In this document: one piece after another, positions 16,606-25,646 of the stretch
Numbering within the stretch: position 1 is the stretch's first letter
How the letters are laid out: each line of letters opens with the position of its first letter
From: Pseudomonadota bacterium
GTDB taxonomy: Bacteria > Pseudomonadota > Alphaproteobacteria > Dongiales > Dongiaceae
Length of the DNA: 64,000 nt
Reading direction: 5' to 3'
Assembly: GCA_021792365.1 (NCBI GenBank)
Contig: JAJYUT010000004.1
Coordinates: 186,001 to 250,000, forward strand
Notes under the pieces: generated by a model
Seen by the model: only the letters and a program-made list of their open reading frames with translations
Databases searched by the model: none
What the model was told of the DNA's origin: nothing
Translations under genes and position numbers: made by a program

Positions 16606-18297
16606 TTAGCCCCACATCTCCTTCGCGCCGAGGCGCCTGCCGAAGCGGGCCGCAGCGGGCGGTGGAATCTCGGCGGCCGGACGGCCGTAGAGCCAGCCTT
16701 GGCCGAGATCGACACCGAGATCGAACAGCAGCTTATGCTGGTCCTCCTTCTCGACCATCTCGGCCACCGTGCGGATGCCGAGGCACTTGCAGGTAGTGAG
16801 GACACCTTCGACGATCGCGCGCTCGCGCAGGGAATGGTGGATGTTCCGGATGTAGATGCCGTCGATCTTCACGAGGTCGACGGTGAGCTGCTGCAAATAG
16901 GGCAGGGACGATGCACCAGCGCCGAAATCGTCCAGGCAGACGGCGTGGCCGCGGGCGCGCAGCCGCTCGACCGCCTTGGCCGCACGGCCGAGATCGTCGA
17001 GCTTCGCCGATTCCGTCACCTCCACCATCAGCCTCTTGCGGTCAGCTCCCAGGCGCTCGGTGACGCGCTCGAACATCGCGATGAAACTGTCGTTGAGCAG
17101 CGACTTCGCCGACATGTTCACCGCCAGGCACAGGTGATGCTTCTTCCCATTGGCCTCCAGGATGCGGCGGATCGCGCCGTTGGTGACCGCGAGGTCGAGC
17201 TCATGAACGATGTTGACCTCCTCGGCGAAGGTCACGTCCTCGAATGGCGAGCGGCCGTTCGGCAGGCGCAGCAGCACCTCGTAGTGATGCTGGTAGCGGT
17301 CAACCAGGCTGACGATCGGCTGGTAGTGCAGCGTGATCTTCTGCTCGTGGATCAGGTCGCGCATGGAAACGACGCGGGTCAGGATCTCCGCCGTCTTCTT
17401 GCGCAGATACTCGTCGGCCGTGCCGGATTCCATGCCGCCCGTGCCCTCGGCCGTGAACTTCCCGATGATGTAGGCGAGGATGCCGTCGACATCCTCCTCG
17501 CTCAGCGAGCTGTCGTGGAAGCGCACCGTCGTCTCTTGCAGGTTCAGCGCCTTGTGGTCGATGTTGTAGCTTTGGCCTGCCTGCGCGATGGCGTCGGCGA
17601 TGGCGGTCGGGCTCTCGCCCTCCAGATGGGTGATGCTGAACTTGCCGTCGCCGACCCGGCCGGCGGAGTCATGGTCAATGGCGTGCAGCTTCAGTTGCGC
17701 GCCGATCTCGCCGAGCAGGGCCTCCGAGCGCTCGGCGCCCAGCATGTTCTTGAGCTCGGCCTCGCCGCAGATCTCGATGAGGGTGAGGCACGCCGCCTTG
17801 CCAGATTTGCGGGCGAGCTTCACGGCGTCGGTCGCGGCCTGGGTGAACTCGACAGCTTCGAGCAGGCCGGTGACGCGGTCGCGCTGGCGCGGCGCGCCGC
17901 TCTCGGCGGCCGTGATCTGCGCGCGCACGATCGAGAGGAAGAAGCGCTCGTCCGATTTCTCGAAGGCGCGATAGATGCAGGCTTCGACCGTGCGCTGCAG
18001 ATCTGGTTCCGCTTCGCTCTGCTGCAGGGCCAGCTTCAGGCCGCGCCGGCGCTGCCCGGGCCCGAGGCCGCGCAAGGACGCGGCCAGCAGAACCTGGTCC
18101 CGATCGGCAAGAATTTTCGTAAAAGGCTTGCGGATCAGGCTGTCCGCATCGACATCCAAGATCGACTTGACCGCGCCGCCAACCCATAGCACCCGGCTGC
18201 CGCTGTCCAATTCGAGCAGCAGGTCGGCGTTGGCGAATGCGAATCCGACGAACCTGTCTCGTTCCTCGCGCAGGCGATCGGCAATGGACTGGCCCAT
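16606..18297 (-). CDS. EAL-domain cyclic-di-GMP phosphodiesterase with degenerate GGDEF-like region
   Basis: A 563-residue soluble signalling protein. Residues 1-130 look like a PAS-type sensor, about 170-290 like a GGDEF fold without the GGDEF motif, and about 320-550 form the EAL domain. The EAL signature reads EVL (Glu340, YEVLLRL). The other catalytic residues appear intact: NMSAKSL, MVEVTES, LDDFGAG, VKIDG, AEMVE and QGWLYG. It is therefore probably an active c-di-GMP phosphodiesterase, with the GGDEF-like part perhaps regulatory. It is transcribed alone, convergent with the PAP2 gene. Confidence 0.88.
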   Translation of the reverse strand: MGQSIADRLREERDRFVGFAFANADLLLELDSGSRVLWVGGAVKSILDVDADSLIRKPFTKILADRDQVLLAASLRGLGPGQRRRGLKLALQQSEAEPDLQRTVEACIYRAFEKSDERFFLSIVRAQITAAESGAPRQRDRVTGLLEAVEFTQAATDAVKLARKSGKAACLTLIEICGEAELKNMLGAERSEALLGEIGAQLKLHAIDHDSAGRVGDGKFSITHLEGESPTAIADAIAQAGQSYNIDHKALNLQETTVRFHDSSLSEEDVDGILAYIIGKFTAEGTGGMESGTADEYLRKKTAEILTRVVSMRDLIHEQKITLHYQPIVSLVDRYQHHYEVLLRLPNGRSPFEDVTFAEEVNIVHELDLAVTNGAIRRILEANGKKHHLCLAVNMSAKSLLNDSFIAMFERVTERLGADRKRLMVEVTESAKLDDLGRAAKAVERLRARGHAVCLDDFGAGASSLPYLQQLTVDLVKIDGIYIRNIHHSLRERAIVEGVLTTCKCLGIRTVAEMVEKEDQHKLLFDLGVDLGQGWLYGRPAAEIPPPAAARFGRRLGAKEMWG

Positions 18298-18714
18298 ACT
18301 CCCTCGTGTTCGTGCAATCGGCGCGATGCAGCCTGTGGCAGGCTCCCATGGAGTGTTGGCACGCGTGTTTAAGATCGCGTTAAGACGACAAGAAGGCGGG
18401 GCGGAGAGATCGCGGTGACTTTGGGCGGACAGGCGATGCTCTCAAATCGCCGGCGGGCAATACGGTCACCGACTTGGAAAGCAGAGCGCGCTGCGACGCG
18501 GCGGTACGGGTCAAGGGCTTCACCCGTGCCAAGCTGGTCGCGACCATGGCGGCCTGCCGATCTCGCGCTTGCGGCTATCAGGTGGTGGAGCGGTTCACTG
18601 ACGACCGCGGCGGGGCGCCGGTGCCGCTCGCGCGCATGGTCAAGGCGCTGTAGATCGCGGCGAAATACACCGGGCCGACGGAACTCCGGATCCGCCGCGG
18701 CGTTCGCGACAGTG
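18298..18714. other. Intergenic stretch upstream of the sorbosone dehydrogenase-like gene
   Basis: No gene is firmly supported. One plus-strand frame stays open and ends at a TAG at 18651-18653. Its last part reads [20 protein letters not shown] and then [19 protein letters not shown], which looks protein-like but has no good start codon; it could be a gene remnant. The promoter of the EAL gene should lie in the first 100 bases. Confidence 0.35.
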
Positions 18715-20034
18715 ATGCGTTACTTGCTTGTTCCTGCGCTTGCGCTGCTGCTCGCCGCCTGCGGCGAGACGGCCAAGCTGCCGCCCGAGGCCGGGTTTGG
18801 GCCGAACCCCACCCTGCCTGAGCCGAACGAATCCTTCCTTCCCACCATGAACATCGCCCCGGCGATCGGTTGGCCGCAGGGCGGCAAGCCTGTCCCGGCG
18901 GAGGGGCTTGCAGTCACTGCCCTGGCGACTGGCCTCGACCACCCGCGCTGGCTCTACGTGCTGCCCAACGGGGACGTCCTGGTGGCGGAGACGAACGCGC
19001 CGCCGCGCGAGGAGGCCGACAGCGGCATCAAGGGCTGGATCAAGGGTTTGGTGCTCGGCCGCGCCGGTGCGGCTGTGCCGAGCGCCAACCGGATCACCCT
19101 GCTCCGCGATTCCAACAATGACGGTGTCGCCGAGACGCGCACGCCCTTCTTGGAGCGTCTCAATTCGCCGTTCGGCATGGCGCTGATCGGGGACGATTTC
19201 TACGTGGCCAACACCGATGCTGTCCTACGCTTTCCCTATGACGAGGGCGACACCGGAATCACGGCGGACGGCGAGAAGGTCGCAGATCTGCCGGCGGGGC
19301 CGCTCAACCATCATTGGACCAAGAACCTGATCGCGAGCCCGGACGGCCGCCGGCTTTACGCGACCGTCGGCTCCAACTCCAATGCGGGCGAGAACGGCCT
19401 TGATCGCGAGCATCGGCGCGCCTGCATCCTCGAGATCGACCTCGCCACCGGAGATTTGCGCGTCTTCGCGTCCGGGCTGCGCAACCCGAACGGCATGGCA
19501 TGGGAGGAGGAGACCGGCGCGCTCTGGACGGTGGTCAACGAGCGGGACGAACTCGGCAGCGACCTGGTGCCGGACTACATGACGGCGGTGAAGGAGGGCG
19601 GTTTCTATGGCTGGCCCTACTCCTATTTCGGCCAGCATGTCGATGCGCGTGTGCAGCCGCAGAAGCCGGAACTGGTGGCGCAAGCCATCGTGCCCGATTA
19701 TGCGCTTGGGGCGCACACCGCCGCGCTTGGCCTCGCCTTCTCCGAAGGCACCCTGCTGCCCGGGCGCTTCCGGAACGGGGCCTTCATTGGGCTGCACGGC
19801 TCGTGGAACCGCGACCCGCCGGCCGGCTACAAGGTGGTCTTCGTTCCCTTCCGCAATGGCCAGCCCGACGGCATGCCGGTCGATGTCCTGACCGGCTTCC
19901 TGAGTGAAGAGGGCGAGGCATTTGGCCGCCCGGTCGGCGTTGCCATGGACCGCACGGGCGCGCTGCTAGTGGCCGATGACGTGGGCAACGCCGTATGGCG
20001 CATCGCGCCGGCAGGCGGCGGGTCGAGCCTCTAG
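18715..20034 (+). CDS. Sorbosone/glucose dehydrogenase-type PQQ lipoprotein
   Basis: A 439-residue six-bladed beta-propeller of the glucose/sorbosone dehydrogenase family, which oxidises sugars in the periplasm with PQQ. The N-terminus is a lipoprotein signal ([16 protein letters not shown], lipobox LAAC), so it is membrane-tethered. Family features include [60 protein letters not shown] and a GLHGSWNR motif. The frame reads further upstream, but the lipoprotein start is decisive. It is the nearest possible PQQ enzyme to the accessory genes 4 kb to the left, although it is not of the type they usually serve. Confidence 0.88.
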   Translation: MRYLLVPALALLLAACGETAKLPPEAGFGPNPTLPEPNESFLPTMNIAPAIGWPQGGKPVPAEGLAVTALATGLDHPRWLYVLPNGDVLVAETNAPPREEADSGIKGWIKGLVLGRAGAAVPSANRITLLRDSNNDGVAETRTPFLERLNSPFGMALIGDDFYVANTDAVLRFPYDEGDTGITADGEKVADLPAGPLNHHWTKNLIASPDGRRLYATVGSNSNAGENGLDREHRRACILEIDLATGDLRVFASGLRNPNGMAWEEETGALWTVVNERDELGSDLVPDYMTAVKEGGFYGWPYSYFGQHVDARVQPQKPELVAQAIVPDYALGAHTAALGLAFSEGTLLPGRFRNGAFIGLHGSWNRDPPAGYKVVFVPFRNGQPDGMPVDVLTGFLSEEGEAFGRPVGVAMDRTGALLVADDVGNAVWRIAPAGGGSSL

Positions 20035-20067
20035 CAGACCGTCGAGCCGCCCCCCGAGCTATTCCAG

Positions 20068-21390
20068 TCAGCGAACGAAATGCAGCGTCGAGAAGCGGCG
20101 TCGCAAGCGCGTGACCTCTTCGGCGATGGCCTGGAGCGGACGGGTGCCGGAGAGCGCCGCGGCAATGTAGTCCGCAAGCTCCGGCATGTCGGCCGGCGTC
20201 ATGCCCCAGCGCACGATCTCCGGCGTTCCGATCCTGAGGCCGTTCACGTCGCCCTCGACCGGCGCGAGCGGCAGGCCGATGCCGCAGGTGAGGATGTTCG
20301 CCTGGCGCAACGCCTTGGCAGCGGCTTGGCCGCCGCCATAATCGGCTGCCTCGATCGCGAACTGGTGCGATTGGGTGATGCCGCGGTCGCGCGCGAAGAT
20401 CGGCAGGCCACGCGCGGCGAGCGCCTCGCCCAGTGCCTTGGCCGTCGCGGCCATCGTTGCCGCATAGGCTTTTCCATGAACCTTCCAGTCGAGCAGGGTC
20501 ATGGCGAGCGCGGCCGATTTCGCGGCGTCGAAATTGGCGGTGAGGCCGGGATAGGCGATGGCATCGAGGCGCTGGGCAACAGCCGCATCGTTGGTGACGA
20601 TGAGGCCGGAGGGCGGGCCGCCCAGGCTCTTATAGGTGCTCATGGTCATCACATGGGCGCCTTCCTCCAGCGGCTGCTGCCAGGCGTGGCCGGCGATCAT
20701 GCCCGACATATGCGCCGCGTCGAACAGCACGAGCGCGCCGACCTCGTCCGCGATGGTGCGGATGTCGCCGATCGGATGAGGAAAGAGGTTGAGGCTGCCC
20801 CCGATGGTGATGAGCTTCGGCCGCAGGCTGCGCGCCATGTTGCGCAGCCCATCGACATCTACTGTGTAGCGCGCCGGATCGACCGGCGCGGGCTGCGTGG
20901 TGACGCCATAGAAGCCGGCGGCGCCCGCTTCATGGTGTGTGACATGACCGCCGATCGCCGGTGACGGCGCGATAATGGTGTCGCCCGGCCTGGCCGCCAT
21001 CATGAAGACGTAGAGATTGGCGAGTGCGCCAGAGCCCACGCGGATCTCGGCAAAGCGCGCGTCGAACACCTCCGCCGCCAGCTCCGCCGCCAGGACCTCG
21101 ATCTTCTCGATCGCCTCCAGCCCCATCTCGTATTTGTCGCCGGGATAGCCGAGGGATGGGCGCGATCCGATGCCGGACCCCAGCAGCGCCTCCGCCTTGG
21201 GGTTCATGACATTGGTGGCGGGATTAAGATTGATGCAGTCTCGCTCGTGGATCGCGCGGTTCTCCGCGACATGGGCGAGCAGGTCGCGCTCGATCGCGTC
21301 GGCATCCTGCCCGGCGACGCGCTCGGCCAGCGACTGGATGTAGCGTTCCGAGGTCTCCGGAACCCAGGGACGGCGCTGCAGCATGGTCAT
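20068..21390 (-). CDS. Divergent serine hydroxymethyltransferase-family PLP enzyme
   Basis: A 440-residue fold-type I PLP enzyme related to SHMT. The PLP lysine is Lys254 in MSTYKSLGGPPSG, where true GlyA has THKTLRGPRGG. The N-terminal active-site segment INLNPATNVMNPKAEA and GYPGDKYEMG replace the canonical SENF and KYAEGYPGKRYYGG. DAAHMSGMIAG corresponds to the DMAHVAGL motif. The changes suggest a substrate other than plain serine/glycine, such as an alpha-methylserine or threonine-type aldolase, but this cannot be settled by reading. The start follows GGGGAGGATGAC. A class III cyclase follows downstream on the same strand. Confidence 0.8.
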   Translation of the reverse strand: MTMLQRRPWVPETSERYIQSLAERVAGQDADAIERDLLAHVAENRAIHERDCINLNPATNVMNPKAEALLGSGIGSRPSLGYPGDKYEMGLEAIEKIEVLAAELAAEVFDARFAEIRVGSGALANLYVFMMAARPGDTIIAPSPAIGGHVTHHEAGAAGFYGVTTQPAPVDPARYTVDVDGLRNMARSLRPKLITIGGSLNLFPHPIGDIRTIADEVGALVLFDAAHMSGMIAGHAWQQPLEEGAHVMTMSTYKSLGGPPSGLIVTNDAAVAQRLDAIAYPGLTANFDAAKSAALAMTLLDWKVHGKAYAATMAATAKALGEALAARGLPIFARDRGITQSHQFAIEAADYGGGQAAAKALRQANILTCGIGLPLAPVEGDVNGLRIGTPEIVRWGMTPADMPELADYIAAALSGTRPLQAIAEEVTRLRRRFSTLHFVR

Positions 21391-21471
21391 TTCGTCATCC
21401 TCCCCTCGCCGCCGGCGAATCGCGCGGGCGGACGGACCGACGCTACCCAAATCAGGCAACGGACGGAATCG

Positions 21472-22281
21472 CTATTGCCGCTTTTTGTAGCCGAAGACGC
21501 TGAGCCAGAGCAGCACGTAGAAGCCGAGGCCCGCGGCGGGCCAATAGAACCAGAGGCTGTCGGCGCTATCCAGCATGTCGATGAGGAAGAGGAACGGGAT
21601 GAGGAGGACCGCAAGCTTGACCCGCGCCGGCAGATCGAGGAAGCGCGACCACAGGCCGGCTGCCGTGCCTTGTGCAGTATCGGCAGCCATCGGCGCGGCG
21701 GCGGAGGGGTTGGCCGGCCGTGGCTCGTCCGTCCTCGCCGCGGCCGGCCGCGCCTCGCCATCCAGCACGATTCGGTAGCTGGGCACCGGCTCCGACACGT
21801 TCTTGACCGCCTGCTGCCCGAGATAGTCGAAGCCGACCGACAGCTTGTTGCGCACCAGGTCGTAGACCGGGCCGGAGATCAGGATGCCGCCGGGCTCGGC
21901 CATCTCCTGCAGGCGCGCGGCGATGTTGACGCCCTCGCCATACAGATCGTCGTTCTCGATCATCACGTCGCCCAGATTGATGCCGATGCGGAACCACATC
22001 TGCTCCGCATCGGGCAGGTCGCTGTTGCGCCCGGCCAACTCGCGCTGCACCTCGATGGCGCATTGCACGGCCTCCACCACGCTGCCGAACTCCGCGATGA
22101 CCGCGTCGCCCCAGGTGTTCACGGTGCGCCCGTCATGACGCGCGATCAGCGCATCCATCGCCCCGCGATATTGGCGCAGCGTGCCGATGGTGCGGGTCTC
22201 GTCACTCTCCATCAGGCGCGCATAACTCTTGACGTCCGCGCACAGGATGCACGTCAAGCGCCGCTTGACCTTGGGGGTCAT
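21472..22281 (-). CDS. Class III adenylate/guanylate cyclase with C-terminal membrane segments
   Basis: A 269-residue nucleotide cyclase. The catalytic domain is N-terminal (about residues 1-175) with metal aspartates in CADVKSYARLM and NTWGDAVIAEF and the transition-state pair in VNIAARL. A Pro/Ala linker is followed by two hydrophobic helices (VKLAVLLIPFLFLIDML and WPAAGLGFYVLLWLSVF) that probably anchor it. This order, cyclase first and anchor last, is the reverse of most membrane cyclases. GAGGTGGAGC just before the ATG supports this start over longer ones. The divergent SHMT gene follows 80 bases downstream. Confidence 0.87.
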   Translation of the reverse strand: MTPKVKRRLTCILCADVKSYARLMESDETRTIGTLRQYRGAMDALIARHDGRTVNTWGDAVIAEFGSVVEAVQCAIEVQRELAGRNSDLPDAEQMWFRIGINLGDVMIENDDLYGEGVNIAARLQEMAEPGGILISGPVYDLVRNKLSVGFDYLGQQAVKNVSEPVPSYRIVLDGEARPAAARTDEPRPANPSAAAPMAADTAQGTAAGLWSRFLDLPARVKLAVLLIPFLFLIDMLDSADSLWFYWPAAGLGFYVLLWLSVFGYKKRQ

Positions 22282-22393
22282 GCTCCACCTCGTATCCGAA
22301 CCGGATTGCGGGACCGGCTCCCGGACTATTTCCGTCATCAAACGCCCGTTCATTATGAATTGCGGCGGTGATCCCGCCTATCTATTTCGGGCC

Positions 22394-23542
22394 TCAGCAG
22401 AACAGGTCGAACTGCCGGTCCGGCTGCCTGGGCACCCTGAAGCGCGTGCAATCGAGATCGTATTCGCGCTTGTCGAGGCCGTGGCGCCGCGCCGCAGTCT
22501 CCACCCGGAGGCGGATCATGTCGGCATAGGGGCCTTCGCCGCGCATGCGCTTGCCCCATTCGCTGCGATAGGCAATGCCGCCGTGGCACTGGCTGATCAG
22601 GCTCATGGCATGCTTGGCCTTGCCCGGAAAATGCGCGACCAGCCATTCGACGAACAGATCCTTGATCTCCAGCGGCAGGCGAACCAGCGTCCAGTTCACC
22701 CACTGCGCTCCCGCTTGCGCGCCCGCCTCGATGATCGATTCGATCTCGTGGTCCGTGATCGCTGGAATGACGGGCGCCACAGAGACCGCGACCGGCACGC
22801 CGGCCTCGCTCAGCTGCTTTATCGCGTCGAGCCGCCGCGGCGGTGTCGATGCGCGCGGCTCCAGCTTGCGCGCCAGATCGCGGTCAAGCGTGGTGACGGA
22901 GATCGACACCATGATCAGCCGCCGTCGCGCCATATCGGCGATGAGGTCGAGGTCGTCCAGCACCCGCGCGCTCTTGGTGGTGATGCCGACCGGATGATTG
23001 AAATCGCTCAGCACCTTCAGGACGCCGCGCGTGACGCGGTATTGCCGCTCGATCGGCTGATAGACGTCGGTCACGGCGCCGAGCGCCAGCACATCCGGCT
23101 TGTAGCCCGGCTTCCTCAACTCCTTTGCCAACAACTTCGCGGCATCGGCCTTGGCGAACAGCCGGCTCTCGAAATCCAGCCCCGGCGATAGGCCGAGATA
23201 GGCGTGCGTCGGCCGCGCGAAACAGTAGATGCAGCCATGCTCGCAGCCGCGATAGGTGTTCACCGAGCGGTCGAACGGCACATCGGGCGACTGGTTATGC
23301 GACATGATGGTCCGGCTGGAATCCAGCGCGACCCTGGTAGCGAGGGGCGGCGGCGCGTCATCTTCGGGGTCGCCGCTCTCCCGGACGGCCGGCAGGCTCC
23401 AGCCGTCGTCCTCCAGCGGCCGCTCCCCCAGCTCATAGCGGCCGGGATGGTTGCTGACGGCGCCGCGGCCCTTCAGCGCCTGGTTCGGCAGGGTGGGGTC
23501 GGGGACCAGGGGCAGGTCCGGGTCTGGTTCATATTTCCGCAT
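22394..23542 (-). CDS. PA0069-family radical SAM protein
   Basis: A 382-residue radical SAM protein resembling spore photoproduct lyase-like PA0069 proteins. The 4Fe-4S motif is CEHGCIYC (C-x3-C-x2-C) inside NTYRGCEHGCIYCFARPTH. The TIM-barrel continues with GITTKSARVLDDLDL and SVTTLDRDLARKLEPRA. The N-terminal part (about residues 20-85) contains RVALDSSRTIMSHNQSPDV, a conserved lead-in for this family. The physiological reaction is unknown. It is monocistronic, and an inverted repeat lies 50 bases upstream of its start. Confidence 0.9.
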   Translation of the reverse strand: MRKYEPDPDLPLVPDPTLPNQALKGRGAVSNHPGRYELGERPLEDDGWSLPAVRESGDPEDDAPPPLATRVALDSSRTIMSHNQSPDVPFDRSVNTYRGCEHGCIYCFARPTHAYLGLSPGLDFESRLFAKADAAKLLAKELRKPGYKPDVLALGAVTDVYQPIERQYRVTRGVLKVLSDFNHPVGITTKSARVLDDLDLIADMARRRLIMVSISVTTLDRDLARKLEPRASTPPRRLDAIKQLSEAGVPVAVSVAPVIPAITDHEIESIIEAGAQAGAQWVNWTLVRLPLEIKDLFVEWLVAHFPGKAKHAMSLISQCHGGIAYRSEWGKRMRGEGPYADMIRLRVETAARRHGLDKREYDLDCTRFRVPRQPDRQFDLFC

Positions 23543-23592
23543 GGCTTCATCTTGCTCCCGTCATGAGAACAAATGAAGAACAAATCTTTGCG

Positions 23593-23611
23593 GTAATGCG
23601 TTACGCATTAC
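23593..23611. repeat. Inverted repeat GTAATGCG-N3-CGCATTAC, left edge of accessory patch
   Basis: Two 8-base arms flank TTA. The core GCGTTACGCA recurs at about 25569 and 29199. The nearby TGTGTAATTG, read on the minus strand, recurs in opposite orientation beside the copy at 25556. It lies upstream of the radical SAM gene, so it may be an operator; it may also be the end of a mobile segment. Confidence 0.5.
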
Positions 23612-23720
23612 GCGGCCCAATTACACACGAACCAAAGGGCAACCTAACTCGCCCACCAGATCTTGAGAGCCTTCTTAATTTTCAGGTTTTCGATGGCGTT
23701 TTCAATGTATTGGTCTTCAT

Positions 23721-24323
23721 TCAGCGACTTCGCAGAGGCGAACGTTCGCGTTCAATTTGCCGCTGCATCTTCGCGCTTTGAAAGTCGACGAAGCGACCGC
23801 ACCCGAATTCACCGGCCGAGATCGAAACGTCGATTCGTGAGCCATCATCGAACGTGAAGGTCGAGCCAACAATCGTGCGAGAATCATCGCCCACCACTTC
23901 CGGTTCGCGGTCAGGTGTACCGTATCGGGCGGAGAACTCGTGAAGGAGGGGGTCAAAGGCGGATCGGCAGCTTTCTTCACTCTCCTCAGTCCATCGATGG
24001 AGGCTTATGCGATGGAGAGCGCCGCCAGAAATGAGAAAGCTGAGATTGAACTCTTCGCCAACAATCTCGGCCCGATCTTCGGTTTCGAGCCAGGTACCAC
24101 CTGGATGGCTACGGGTTGTTGACACGGTTACAACTCTCCTGAGGTCGGCCTCTGTCATTCCAAATATGAAGCCGCGATAGCCAGACAGGATGCCTCTGGC
24201 GTCTGCGGACACGGAGAGACCGAGCAGAGCGCAGAGCACCAGACCGAGTGCCGTGACCTGCGCGATCGGGCGAGCGAAAGGCGACTTGCGGCGGTACGTC
24301 GACGTCATTCTCGCAGCAATCAC
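23721..24323 (-). CDS. Secreted protein of unknown function
   Basis: A 200-residue protein with a signal peptide (VTALGLVLCALLGLSVSADA), so probably periplasmic. The mature part starts ILSGYRGFIFGMTEADLRRV, a layout seen in small secreted proteins whose first motif reads G-x-x-FGM-(S/T). Two cysteines are present in the mature chain (ESCRSAF and FGCGRFV). I do not recognise a named domain. Start could be five codons later (MTSTYRRKS). Immediately after its stop another minus-strand frame stays open to 23644 with protein-like content, so the gene may be frameshifted near its 3' end. It lies in a lower-GC patch beside a broken transposase. Confidence 0.6.
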   Translation of the reverse strand: MIAARMTSTYRRKSPFARPIAQVTALGLVLCALLGLSVSADARGILSGYRGFIFGMTEADLRRVVTVSTTRSHPGGTWLETEDRAEIVGEEFNLSFLISGGALHRISLHRWTEESEESCRSAFDPLLHEFSARYGTPDREPEVVGDDSRTIVGSTFTFDDGSRIDVSISAGEFGCGRFVDFQSAKMQRQIERERSPLRSR

Positions 24324-24409
24324 AAGTATGGCAGCTACATGCTTGGGCTAAGAAGCCCATCATAGATCCAAAAATGGCGGCCATAAGACCAGAATTGGGC
24401 ACGGCAGAC

Positions 24410-25466
24410 CTAGACCGGTGTCGGCAGCGGACTGGACACAACCTCAAAACCGTAGTTCGGCATCCGCCTGACCCGGCGGCCGATGCTTGATCGCAGCAGA
24501 TGCCGGAGCTGCACCAAGAGCGGCTTGAGCACGATTACCCATCGCCAGCGCTTGGAGCGATCCAGGTCTCGGAATCGCTTTCGGCAGTTCCAGCGGAAGC
24601 AGATCTCGTCGAGATAGCGCTGCAAGTGCTCGCGGCTCAGGCGATGATAGACGCCGTCTTCGCTCGCTCCAGGATGCCGCCGAGCCCATCAGCCGTGCCG
24701 CTATGGACATCATCGCGAACGTATTCGCGCTCGCTGTGGATCACGGTCTCGATCTCCAATCCCATGTCAGTCGCGGCCGCCGTGAAGCTATTCTCCTTGT
24801 CGCTGACCAAGAGCGAGCCTGGCGCCACGATAGGATTCAGAGCTGCGGTGATGTCGGCGGTTGACTCTTGCGGAATCACGATGGCGCGGGCTTCACCACC
24901 GCGTTGGATTGCAATCAGGACTCTCGGCTTCTTGGTTCCTTACCTCGAGGCGCCGGCTTCGCGTCCTTGCGCCATTTTGGCGCTCCGCCGAGGTACTTCA
25001 CGTCAATCTCGATGGTGTCGGACAGCGCTGGTTCAATGTCGTTGCGGTGATGCATCATCTCACGGATCGCATGCCCCATGCGCCAAGCCGTGGCCTGAGT
25101 GACGCCCAGCAGCCGGGCCATCACCACAGACGAGATTCCCTTGCTCGAAGTCAGCACGAGATAGATCGCGTGGATCCAGGTCCACAGCGGAAGCTTGGTG
25201 GCGTGCAACGGCGTCTTCGTCGTGACCGTGTATTGCTTGCTGCAATCGGCGCATTCCTTGAGGCCCGGCCTGCAGCTCTTGCCGCCCAGCACCCAATGGG
25301 CATAGCTGCCGCAGTGAGGGCAGAACGGCCCCTGCGGCCATCGCAGCTCTTCGAGAAACGTCCGGCACGCCGCTTCAGTTGGATACTGCCGCCGGAGCGT
25401 CGCGAGCGATGGGATCTGGTTCTTCGGTTTGTCATGTATCCCGCCGCCCCCAAAAAGACCCTCCAC
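24410..25466 (-). pseudogene. IS1595-family (ISXO2-like) transposase, broken by two frameshifts
   Basis: Three consecutive frames together spell one transposase. The first piece has the zinc ribbon (CPHCGSY...CADCSKQYT) and the motif TPLHATKLPLWTWIHAIYL, up to DTIEIDVKYLGG, the first catalytic aspartate. The frame shifts near 24930 and resumes as RVLIAIQRGGEARAIVIPQE, then SLLVSDKENSF with the second aspartate. It shifts again near 24660 and resumes as GVYHRLSREHLQRYLDEICF. The end is degraded. No terminal inverted repeats could be delimited by eye, so the ends of the insertion sequence are unknown. It is inactive as it stands. Confidence 0.85.
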
Positions 25467-25555
25467 CTACAAGATGCTGGATCGTGGCGGAAAACCGTTA
25501 CCCATCGCTGAACCGCCGCGGATATCCGCGGCTTTTGCTCATCTGACCTTCGTTT

Positions 25556-25580
25556 AGTGTGTAATTGCGTTACGCAGCGT
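25556..25580 (+). repeat. TGTGTAATTG / GCGTTACGCA motif, right edge of accessory patch
   Basis: TGTGTAATTG followed directly by GCGTTACGCA. The same two motifs occur in opposite orientation around 23593-23630. Between them lie only the unknown secreted gene and the dead transposase. Confidence 0.45.
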
Positions 25581-25646
25581 TTTAGCGTGACGCTTTGCTA
25601 CGTGAGCGAAGAGCGGTCGCGGCCGCCGAGAAAGGGACGTATCCGG

